Source: Harmonia axyridis | Taxonomy: Eukaryota; Arthropoda; Insecta; Coleoptera; Coccinellidae | Assembly (NCBI RefSeq): GCF_914767665.1 | Contig: NC_059503.1 | Span: 32,860,001-32,924,000 of the forward strand | Direction: 5' to 3' | DNA length: 64,000 nt | In this document: one piece after another, positions 13,352-22,834 of the stretch | Layout of the letters: each line of letters starts with the position of its first letter | How positions within the stretch are numbered: the first letter of the stretch is position 1 | The notes under the pieces: generated by a model | The model's input: only the letters and a program-made list of their open reading frames with translations | Told to the model about the DNA's origin: nothing | The model's database searches: none | Position numbers and translations under genes: made by a program

Positions 13352-13453
13352 AATTTGTCTCAGAACTGAAATAATCTGGAAAAATTAGAATATGTGAGTG
13401 ATTTCACTCACATATTCTAATTTTTCCAGATTATTTCAGTTCTGAGACAAATT
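13352..13453. repeat. Perfect 102 bp palindrome
   Basis: The two 50-base arms (13352-13401 and 13404-13453) are exact reverse complements around a 2-base centre (TT at 13402-13403); I checked every position. The right arm of the large repeat has only one copy of this block (near 20885-20920), so the second copy arose as a local inverted duplication in the left arm. Absence of mismatches suggests that it is recent or is being corrected. Confidence 0.97.
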
Positions 13454-14016
13454 GTGATCGGGTGTGAGAGATATTGTGATCGGGTACTTGATTAAAAAAC
13501 TCATTGAAAATATAATTAATACTTTTCAGTCTTAATGAAATATTTTCATTAACAATCTATTTTGCTGGAATTCTATACATACTAGGATTTAAATTCTAAC
13601 TTAGTCATCATTCTGGAAACTTGGTGAATGCGTGGAAATGAATTCCATACATTTATGTTTTCTGGGAGGCTTCTTATTCCTTACATGATTCTCAAAGTGT
13701 TTGAAGTACTAAATTCTTCTCCTCTCCTGGCCATATATGACGTTTCTGTTTTACTTCTTCACTTTAAGTAACCACGTCAGTTGAAGAACCTTGGAATATA
13801 AGTATCAAATATTAGTTTTTTTTTTAAACATTCTGGGCTTTCACTGCCATTATCTCAAACAGAACCTATATAAAACATTTAATATTCCTGCCTACTTCAA
13901 TAAGTGTACAGGGTGGGCAAATTTCGATGTTTTAGCACTACAACTTTTGAACCATTAGACATAGACAAAATCTCATACCGATTCTCGGTCTCTTTTTCTG
14001 AGAAAGTAACAAGAGT

Positions 14017-15503
14017 AGGTTTACATTCCATCTCAACTAAAATAGTAAAAAGCATCTCCGAAACCATAAGCGAGCACTTTGCCCATGTCGTTAACCTTTC
14101 AATATCAACAGGTAAATTTCCTAGTACTCTCAAGAAGTCCATAGTAATCCCGATACACAAGGGCGGCAACCTGGATGAGATCACCAACTATCGTCCCATT
14201 TCGATCATAAGTGTTTTGTCAAAAGTTTTCGAAAGAATCGTATTTACAAGAATGTTTAAATTTTTAAATAAATACAAAATACTAAATCCAGCTCAGCACG
14301 GCTTCACTAGTGGACGGTCAACTCAAACGGCTGCACTTGATTTCATCGAGTCCGTGTATGGGTGTTTGGATCGCAATTTACATGTTGCTGGATTGTTTTT
14401 TGATTTGTCTTGTGCCTTCGACACGCTTTCTTTTGAATTCATTTTGAATAAATGTTACAGCTTGGGATTCAGGGGGATATTTCTTGATTGGTTACGTAGC
14501 TATCTCCATCAGAGAACTATGCGTGTTAAGGTTGGTTCCACTTATTCGATCAAATTTAGAATTGATTGTGGAGTTCCTCAGGGCTCCGTGCTGGGACCAC
14601 TATTGTTCTTGCTGTTCATAAACGACTTGCCCATTCACTTGGCTCAATTTATGCTGGTTCTCTTTGCCGATGACACCTCCGTTGTGGTCTCAGCGGAGAC
14701 TGCTGAGGAGCTTCGTTACGCGTGCGAGGCGATTATACGCCAGTTCGTTGCTTGGTGCCGGTCGAATAGAGTGATAGTGAATGTTAATAAAACAGTTTGT
14801 ATTCACTTCGGTATCAAAAATAATCCTGTTGACACTTTGGAAATTTATCATTCGAACTTCTTGATAAAATCGGCTGTAAGCTGTAAATTCTTGGGTGTAT
14901 ATATTGATAGGACACTTAGCTGGTCCACGCATATTGATATGCTCTGTAAAAAACTCAATAGCTCATTTTTTGCCATCTGTAGAGTAAGGGATATGCTACC
15001 ACTCAGCTCATTGATTCAGGTCTATTATAGCACTGTTTATAGTTTACTTCCTACAACATATTACTCTGGGGTAACTGTGCCGATATCAATAGAGCTTTCA
15101 TCGCTCAGAAACGCATCATTCGTAGAATTTTCAACTTATGTTCTCGTACATCCTGTAGGCCAACTTTGATCGCAAATAATATTTTATCTCTGCCATGTAT
15201 CTACATATTTAAATGTTTGCTGTATGCCAAAGAAAATGAAAAAAGGTGGACCAGATTGTCTAATAACCATGAATATGGAACTAGGAACCAAGATATTTTA
15301 CTTGTGCCTAAACACAGAACTCAAAAGTTTGAAAAATCCCCAATGTATCAGTGCATAAAAATGTATAATTCTCTTCCTAAATTTCTGAAATCTCTCAACT
15401 TCTTAGCGTTTAAGAGAAAGGTGAGAATTACATTGTTATCTAAGTGTTATTACTCTGTACAGGAATTTCACCAGGATTGTCCCCATATAGTTGATGTAAA
15501 TTG
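14017..15503 (+). pseudogene. LINE reverse transcriptase, truncated and frameshifted
   Basis: This is the reverse-transcriptase part of a LINE ORF2, which copies element RNA at the nicked target. Ordered RT motifs are visible: NYRPISIISVLSKVFERIV; HGFTSGRST; the first catalytic Asp in DLSCAFDTLSFEF; GVPQGSVLGPLLFLLFINDLP; and the catalytic pair in LFADDTSVVV. The open frame apparently starts at 13904, but its first 38 codons are host foldback sequence read through, not LINE. A single-base frameshift near 15066-15085 moves the carboxy end (AQKRIIRRIFNLCSR, then VPKHRTQKFEKSP and NSLPKFLK) to another frame, which ends at 15504. The catalytic residues are intact, but the endonuclease and the single frame are lost, so it is not autonomous. 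Confidence 0.9.
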
Positions 15504-15594
15504 AAATGTATATATATATATTTGTATTTGACTTGTCCCATACACTAAGGTGTCTTGAGGGACCAATAAAGATTATTATTATTATTATTATTAT
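14017..15594 (+). mobile_element. 5'-truncated non-LTR retrotransposon (LINE)
   Basis: The insertion runs from just after AAGAGT (14016) to a terminal (ATT)n tract at about 15572-15594. The tract follows an AATAAA signal at about 15564. Sequence on both sides belongs to the host foldback element, which fixes the boundaries to within a few bases. The 5' part of the LINE (gag-like ORF, endonuclease) is missing, as expected for aborted target-primed reverse transcription. The reverse-transcriptase motifs and the repetitive 3' tail fit the jockey/I group in the broad sense; the clade was not determined. Confidence 0.9.
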
Positions 15595-16186
15595 TCATTT
15601 TTGGCCACCTTCTTTTGTTTTCGAGTTATAAGCGAAAATTGGGAAAATACTGAAGATAGAGCTCTGAAATTGAAACATTATCGAGGCACTTTTTCACGTA
15701 AAATCCAGTAGCGGTCTTGTTTTTTCAAAAGGGTCATTAATTACGAAGCTTCGACCCAAAATTAAAGTTAAATATTGAGACTCTTAGTTAAAAAAAGATT
15801 TTTGACCATTTTCTGTTATTTATTTTGATTCAAACCACACAATGTTATATATTTTTGAAATCAGGAAAAATTAAGCTTTCAAGAAATGACACAGAAATTT
15901 AGTGTTCCCCTTTGAAAAAACATAACTGGATTCTACGTAAAAAAGTGCCTGTATAATGTTTTAATTTCGGAGCTCTAGCATCAGTATTAGCGGAAATATA
16001 AAAGTTTTTCGATATCGCCATTTTTCCAATTTTCGTTTATAACTCGAAAATAAAAGCAGGTGGCCGAAAATGAATACAACTCTTGCTATTTTCTCAGAAA
16101 AAGAGACCGAGTATAGGGTATCAGATTTTGTCTATCACCTCAGGTTTAAAAGTTGTAGTGCTAAAACATCGAAATTTGCCCACCCG

Positions 16187-17419
16187 GTACACTCTGTTTG
16201 TGAGGAACAAATCATATTTGGCCTCAGATATAAAACAGAAATTAACTATTGAACTGCTCAAAATAGTCATCATTTATTTTTCGTTGCAATTAAGTTTTGA
16301 AATCATAATACAATCGTGTGTTTTTTCAGATGTAAATCTGAAAAATTTCTATGCTAATTGATTTTTTTCCGTCTGAAACATATAAAACACTTAATATTAA
16401 TTATTCATCAAACTTCAAAAATTATCGAAAGTTTTACTTTCACATGTCAAATATCATATTGAAATCTGTGGACTTCAGATAATGTGAATTGTCGGTGGGC
16501 ACTAAGATCTATGAATTTAACATCGTTAGATTTGTCCCTTTGATCACATTTGAAGAGCACCATTCATCAGTTGAAAAATTTTGAAAAGAAAATACCTGGC
16601 AATAATAAATTGAGAGGCTTTTTATATAGTTTGATGAGCAATTTATATATCATGTTAACAGACATACGGATGGAATGACATACATACAGACAAATAGGCA
16701 TACAGACGGAAGGACAGACAAAGAATTTGACCTATGATTTTTCATCCGGGAGTCGAAACTCTATTGTTTCAGATAATTTTCGGCTTATTATGCGAAAACG
16801 AAAACTTTCCTCGAAAAACGAGCGCGCAAGAACTATTTTGCTCATCTTTAACATTCTGTGTAATTCGAATCAGAAATGCATGTATGGGGTCCTAGGGTAA
16901 AATTAAAATACTCTTGGCTAAGAATAACTTTAAATATATTAACACTATCTTCCAATCTGTGATGATGACCCATCGATGCACATTGCTTATTTAAATGAAC
17001 CTCTCTTTCAAAGTCGATATCTACAGAACAGATTATCAGTTGTTTCATAATTTGTATCACTAAAATTAGTGAGGCAATAATGAGTTATTGCTTCGAACAA
17101 TATCATAATCTAAAGAAATTGTCTCATGGAGTATTCATAATCTATTCTATTTAAAAATATAATAATAATACCTGTCGCAATTTTTACTATGCAGTTGCTG
17201 CGCGCGGACATTGTTCCTTCATATCTCAACACAACTCATACCAATTAAACGATACCACAATAACACGAAAATTTCGAGCCCTTTTGTATATCGAATAAAC
17301 AAGATCGGACCCAAATACGAGAACGCCCCACTCTGTATATCATTGTTATGGTCAATCAACGTCTCCATTCCCTCAATGTGGTTGACCGCAGATGAAAGGC
17401 AACGATTTCAATATTAGAT
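16187..17419. repeat. Inner left arm, first promoter-like module
   Basis: This continues the left arm and pairs with about 18770-20370. A tetranucleotide-rich patch at 16660-16725 (GACATACA, CAGACGGAAGGACAGACA) mirrors the one at 19445-19600. A 70-codon frame (17060-16848, minus) has a counterpart in the right arm, but the two differ almost only at non-synonymous positions and are not treated as genes. The end of the segment holds CGATATACAAAAGGGCTCG on the minus strand, a TATA-like sequence near 17276-17296. Confidence 0.7.
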
Positions 17420-17880
17420 CATCGGTGCACATTGCTTATTTCAATGAACCTCTCTTTCAATGTCGATACCTGCAGAATAGCTTTCAGTTGATTCATAATT
17501 TGTATCACTAAAATTAGTGAGAAAATGATAAGTTATTGCTTCAAACAATATCATGAACTAATGAAATTGTCTCATGGAGTAATCAGAATCTATTCTATAA
17601 AAAAATGTAATAATAATAATACCCATTCCTGTCGCAATTTTTACTATGCAGTTGCTGCGCGCGGACATTGTTCCTTCACTTCTCAACACGACTTATACCA
17701 ATTAAACGATGCTACAATAACACGAACATTTCGCGCCCTTTTTATATCGAATAATCAAGATCGAACTCGACATGCGAGAACGCCCCACTCTGTATATAAT
17801 TGTTATGGTCAATCAACGTCTCCAGTCCCTCAATGTGGTAGGCCGAAAATAAAAGGCAACTATTTCTATATTAGATATTT
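17420..17880. repeat. Tandem extra copy of the left-arm module
   Basis: This is a second, adjacent copy of 16966-17419. The GGTGCACATTGCTTATTT, GTATCACTAAAATTAGTGAG, GCGCGCGGACATTGTTCC and CCCCACTCTGTATAT blocks repeat in the same order with a spacing of about 450 bp. The right arm has only one copy. On the minus strand this copy keeps the best TATA-like core, TCGATATAAAAAGGGCGCGA (17731-17750). Confidence 0.85.
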
Positions 17881-18096
17881 CATCTTTTCTGTATATGGAC
17901 CTGAAAGTAACACTTGGCTTCTTATACAAGCCCAGTAAATACGGGCGTCGTCATGAGAAATACTCTTTTGGAATTTTCTGTACGCAGCTCGTAAATCATA
18001 TATTTAAGCTATTTACATTATATGAAGGTGATGTATGTAAGGAAGGAAAATTACTTCATGATTTGATTCTTGTATGAAAATTAGAAGGAGTATCAA

Positions 18097-18548
18097 CTGT
18101 ATATGGAAATAAAGTGATTAATTTATCTATTTCACAACAACAAACAACATCTACGCTTTGTTCCATCAAAATCGTATGAGAATGAAAAATTGTTGGTCAT
18201 TCGAAAAAATTCTTCTTCTCATTTCATATCAATGAGTTTGTGCACCATAGAATGAAATATTCTAAGATTTCGTGTATCTGTATTGAAAGTGGTCAGATAT
18301 ACTCGTAAGCATCGATTTATTTCAAAAAAAGTATCTACTCTACTCTACTCTTTCGATATTCTTTTCCAAAGTCTGATTATATGTCTGAAATATCATCTTC
18401 ACAAAAATAATTTCGAACATTATGTAGAGTAATTGTATTCGATGTTTATTCAGAGCAGTTACAAATATCAATAACCATAAACTCGCCAACACACTATTAG
18501 AGCTGTACGGAATGAATCTTGGAAATGAGGCTGATTTCGAAAAATAAT
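18097..18548. other. Unpaired centre of the large inverted repeat
   Basis: About 450 bp of AT-rich sequence separates the arms. It contains no recognisable gene; it would be the loop if the locus were transcribed and folded. Confidence 0.75.
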
Positions 18549-20965
18549 TGAACTACTCCTTCTAATTTTCATACAAGAATCAAATCATGAAGTCGTTTTC
18601 CTTCCTTACATATATCACCTGCATATAATGCAAATAGTTTAAATATTTCATTTTCAATCTGGGTACAGACAATTCGAAATGAGCATTTCCCATGACGACG
18701 GCCGTTTTTACCGGGCTTGTATAAGTAGCCAAGTGTTAGTTTTAGGTTTATATACAGATAAGATAAAATATCTAATATTGAAATCGTTGCCTTTCATCTG
18801 CGGTCAACCACATTGAGGGAATGGAGACGTTGATTGACCATAACAATTATATACAGTTCTCGCATTTGGGTCCGATCTTGTTTATTCAATAAACAAAAGG
18901 GCTCGAAATTTTTGTGTTATTGTGGTATCGTTTAATTGGTATGAGTTGTGTTGGGATGTGAAGGAACAATGTCCGCGCGCAGGAACTGCATAGTAAAAAT
19001 TATTATTATATTTTTAAATAGAATAGATTATGAATACTCCATGAGACAATTTCTTTAGATTATGATATTGTTCGAAGCAATAACTCATTATTGCCTCACT
19101 AATTTTAGTGATACAAATTATGAAACAACTGATAATCTGTTCTGTAGGTATCGACTTTGAAAAAGAGGTTCATTTAAATAAGCAATGTGCATCGATGGGT
19201 CATCATTATAGATTGGGAGATTGTGTAAGTATATCGAAAGTTATTCCTAACCAAGAAAATTTTAATTTTTTCTTAGAACCTCATACATGCATTCCTAATT
19301 CGAATCACACAGAATGTTAAAGATTAGAAAAATAGTACTTGCGCGCTCGTTTTTCGAGGAAAGTTTTCGTTTTCGAATGTTAAGCCGAAAATTATCTCAA
19401 ACGATCGAGTTGCGAATCCCTGATGAAAAATCATAAGTCAAATTCATTGTCTGTCCTTCCGTCCATATGCCTGTTTGTCTGTATGTATGTATGACATTCC
19501 ATCCGTATGTCCGATTATCTTTTCGTACGTCTGTATGTCCGTCCATTCATCTGTTTCTTGGTCTGCCCTTCTGTATATCTGTTTTCAAGCTACACAAAGA
19601 AAGTTGAAAATGGAATATAAAGAAAAGTTCCCATACCATTCTTATCATTGGTACTATAGTAATGAAACAAAAACATTCTACAGGAGCTTTTTTCAGTAGA
19701 ATCTATTTGTGTAATCATTTTTTATTGCTGTTAGTTATTATAGATGTGATACAATCTTGTGGTTTTTGAATGTTAATCGAAAAAATTTCTATGAGAAATG
19801 AAATCGCTTTTTATTTCCTTTTCATAATGATAACATGGAATATAAATTGCTCATTCAACTATATAAATAATCAAAAAATTCAGTTCCACATAGCAAGTCA
19901 CCCTAAAGACTATCCATTATAATCTGTGAACTTCAGATATATTCGGTGGCCACCAAGTTCTCTGAATTTAACAGTGCCGGATAATTTATTTCGAAATTTT
20001 TCAACTGATGAATGATACTCTTTGAATGTGACAAAAGGAACAAATCTAACGATAGTAAATCTTGGTGGCCACGGACAATTTCCCTTAGCTGAAGTCCACA
20101 GATTTCAATAAGTCATTTGCCATGTGAAAGTAAAACTTTCGATGATTCTTTAAGTTTGATGAGTAATTTATATTTAGTGTTATATATGTTTAGAAAGAAA
20201 AAGAATTGTTATTTTTCATAGAAATTTTTCTGATTTACATCTAACAAAATACATGTTTGTGTTATGACTTCCAATATTTATTGTAATGAAAAACGAATGA
20301 TGATTATTTTGAACAGTTCAATAATTAATGTTTATATCTGAGGCAAAATTTGATTCGCACCTCACAAACAGAGTGTACACCTTCTCAATATGCAGGAATA
20401 TTAAATGTTTTATATAGGTTCTGTTTCAGATAATGGCCGTGAAAAGCCCAGAAATCTTATATTTGATACTTATATTTCAAGGCTCATCAACTGACGTGAT
20501 CCCTCAAAGAAGTAAAACGCCATATAAGGTCAGGAGAGGAGAAGCAATTAGTACTAATACACTTCAAGAATCATGTAAGGAATAAGAATCCTTCCAGAAA
20601 ACATGAATGTATGGAATTCATTTCCATGCATTCACCAAGTTTCCAGAATGATGCCCGAGTTCGAATTAAAATCCTGGTATATAAAGAATACTAGCAAAAA
20701 TAGAGTGTAATTGAAAATATTTGTTTGAGACTGAAAAGTATTCATTTTATTTTTGTTTTGTTATTTTTAAACCTTATTTGCAGACTTGAAGTTATGTGAT
20801 ATTTTCAGTTTTTAGTATAATTATATTTTCAATGAATTTTTCAATCAAGTACCCGCTCACAATATCTATTTCACTCACACATGCTTATTTTTCCAGATGA
20901 TTTCAGTTCTGAGACAAATTCTAAGAATATTTATTTTATTCAACTAGTTGTAACTAAGAATTAGA
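18549..20965 (-). repeat. Right arm of the large inverted repeat
   Basis: This is the reverse complement of the left arm landmarks (see 13305-18096), in the expected mirrored order and with scattered substitutions and small indels. It lacks the foldback/LINE insertion, the extra tandem unit and the palindrome duplication. A 70-codon frame at 19108-19320 parallels the one at 17060-16848. In this copy a GTAAGTAT...CTAAC...TTTTTTCTTAG string (about 19229-19276) resembles a short intron. CCGGGCTTGTATAAGT is at 18711-18726. Confidence 0.88.
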
Positions 20966-21900
20966 TCATTCCAGTTATCGATATAACATTTATATCAATG
21001 ATTTTATTTTGATTCATTCTTTTTAGTTTCGATATTCCTATGAATTTCACAGAAAACGTTCAATATCTCCTCATAACACTATACCAATCTATTGTATTCT
21101 TCCTTAACACTCCTAATTGATTGAATTCAAACCGTTCTTTTTATTATTGGCCATCATTTCCAACATAGTTTTGATTGTGAAGCATGGTTTTTATTCGGTT
21201 CATTTATATAATATTTTCATTGTTTATACAAAACAATATAAAATAAAGTTATATTATAGGTAGTCATAAATCATTTAACTTGATTCTATACTCATCATGT
21301 CTGCGCCCGACAGAATCGATTTCGAACGACAAATACTCATCAAATATTCGAATTCAATTGCTTGATAATTTTTTTTTTCAAAATCCGAAGATCAAAGTCT
21401 TTGGAGAAAAATGATCGCATGCAGCTCTCCTGTAACAAGCAGAAAAACATGCTGCACTACACAATAACTAAAGTTCTATACAGGATGATTCCAAATAAGA
21501 CTTGAACCGTGGAGAATAAGTTGGTATGACTCATTTGCGGTCGTTTGAGTCATATTTATTGATAACCCTCAATTTGAAGTTCTTTTGAATCTTAAAAGAT
21601 TTTCTACCTTAGTTCATTTTTCGTCTTCATTTTCCACGTTGATCCCAATTCGATAATTATTTCGCTTTGAGGTTGAATAGTATTTTTGGCATGCAACTTT
21701 TGATTTGCCAGAAATATTTTCGAATCTGGCGAATTTACTTCTTTTTTTCTCAAGAGAAAGTTCCGCATTCACTAGTTTCGTGCAATCATAGGCAGGAAAA
21801 TTAAGAAGAATTTGCGGAAACAGATATGAAACTTCTTTTCTGGAAGTTTCGTTGATTGATAGGCGTGAAATCATTTTTCCATAGAATGAGTGTTCCGCAT
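20966..21900. other. Outer flank, no recognised gene
   Basis: This is AT-rich sequence between the right arm and the transposase-like remnant. A solo terminus-like ATACAGGATGATTCCAAATA occurs near 21478. A minus-strand 99-codon frame (21913-21614) is lysine/serine-rich and matches no family that I know. Confidence 0.35.
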
Positions 21901-21926
21901 ACTCTAGGCTCAACGTTGGTATATTT

Positions 21927-22205
21927 TTGAACGAATTGCTTCCTTATCGAAGGATACATATGACAGAACCTGTTTCGTGCCCAGTGAGAAGTACAGCTCC
22001 ATCAACTTCGGATTTTTACGTTTGGGACAGATTTAAAAAAATTGTATATGAAAGAACCACTTACGTTCACGTATGCGTTTCATTCAAGTTAATAAAAAAA
22101 TTTGTACCACTCATAAAATTTTTCATGTATCTCTGTTCCCTCAAGCAGAATTCCAAGTTCTCTAAAAGAAAGCATTTATCACAACGACTACCTATGGAAA
22201 AATAG
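21927..22205 (+). pseudogene. Possible Tc1/mariner transposase remnant
   Basis: Near codons 20-48 this 92-codon frame reads CPVRSTAPSTSDFYVWDRFK and then KIVYERT. The pattern resembles the RSPDLTPxDFYLWGxLKxxVY block around the third catalytic aspartate of IS630/Tc1/mariner transposases, with the key aspartate-containing PDLTP degenerated to APST. No other transposase motif or inverted repeat was found around it. It is probably a dead fragment; chance resemblance is possible. Confidence 0.35.
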
Positions 22206-22259
22206 TATTAGTTTTAATAAATTCTTCAAGTATGACTGCTAGGTTCATAATCGAAAGGA

Positions 22260-22772
22260 TCACTATCCAATTCTCATGACGTCGATTCAATGTACCGGGT
22301 TTGTATAAGCTTCAAATCGTATGGTTTTTAGATGTATATTTCAGAAAAATGGAATATCCGATTTACGAGCTCTATAAGAACAAATAAAAAATGATTTCTA
22401 TCGACGTCGGTCCTATATACCAGGTTTGTATAAGCAGTGCGGAGTGTGAGGTTTAAGTTTATATACAATCTACAGCGTTGTCATATTTAGGGTCTGGAGT
22501 AGTCGATCGAATATATCAATTATATACAGCGTGTTACTCTCGATATAAGCGCCCTCGCACTGGCCGAACCCTGAAGTTTTCTGTATATATTATGATGTTT
22601 CACCGATTTTTCACACCCGGCTGAAAATTTATTCCTGGCATCCCCGAACGTCCCTGATCAAGAATATATGGTTAAACGCTACCAGACCCGGAGTCGGGTC
22701 TGACAACGTCAGTTTTGGTCTGAAAAGTCGGTAGAGTATATCGATTCGGGTCTGTATAAGCGGTCAAACAAA

Positions 22773-22774
<2 letters not shown>
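22260..22774 (+). repeat. Diverged GTATAAGC modules at the right outer edge
   Basis: Three copies of a (C/T)C(G/A)GGTYTGTATAAGC motif lie at 22295-22310, 22420-22435 and 22746-22761. The first two are preceded by GACGTCG about 15-20 bases upstream and followed by a TTTA-rich GTATAT/TATATACA segment. A CAATTATATACAG block near 22516 also occurs inside the arms. These features tie the flank to the large inverted repeat. Confidence 0.6.

Positions 22775-22831
<57 letters not shown>
22775..22831. repeat. (TA)n microsatellite, right outer flank
   Basis: A pure TA tract of about 57 bases at the right edge of the inverted-repeat complex. Confidence 0.95.

Positions 22832-22834
<3 letters not shown>

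Larger units (their letters stand above)
13911..16186. mobile_element. Foldback element with GGGTGGGCAAATT ends, split by a LINE
   Basis: The left terminus GGGTGGGCAAATTTCGATG (13911) is mirrored by CATCGAAATTTGCCCACCC (ending 16185). Pairing continues through TTTTAGCACTACAACTTTTGAACC and the GAGACCGAG/CTCGGTCTC block, then resumes after the LINE with CATTTTTGGCCACC (15596) against GGTGGCCGAAAATG (16059-16072). It is flanked by GTACA on both sides (13906-13910 and 16187-16191). The right arm of the large repeat, near 20370-20385, keeps the uninterrupted site (GTGTACAC). Without the LINE the element is about 0.7 kb. Confidence 0.88.
13305..18096 (+). repeat. Left arm of the large inverted repeat
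   Basis: This arm pairs with 18549-20965 read on the opposite strand. Matching landmarks include CTTAGTTACAACTA (13313) with its complement at 20944, the TTGGTGAATGC/ATTCCATACAT block at 13620-13655 with 20610-20645, the GCGCGCGGACATTGTTCC block at 17196 with 18967-18984, and TGTATGAAAATTAGAAGGAG at 18071 with its complement at 18555-18574. The left arm is longer than the right because it carries a foldback element with a LINE (13911-16186), an extra tandem unit (17420-17880) and a 50 bp palindrome duplication. No protein gene is supported. Confidence 0.88.

Noticed and set aside
13904..14016. Extension of the LINE reverse-transcriptase frame upstream to an ATG at 13904.
   Set aside because: These codons are the terminal repeat of the host foldback element, matched in inverted form at 16086-16186; the ATG is not a LINE start.
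16848..19320. A pair of 70-codon frames (17060-16848 minus, 19108-19320 plus) with the same start, length and end, suggesting a duplicated small protein gene.
   Set aside because: Codon-by-codon comparison shows nearly all differences are amino-acid changing and only about three are silent. This is the opposite of purifying selection, so they are non-coding parts of the inverted repeat.
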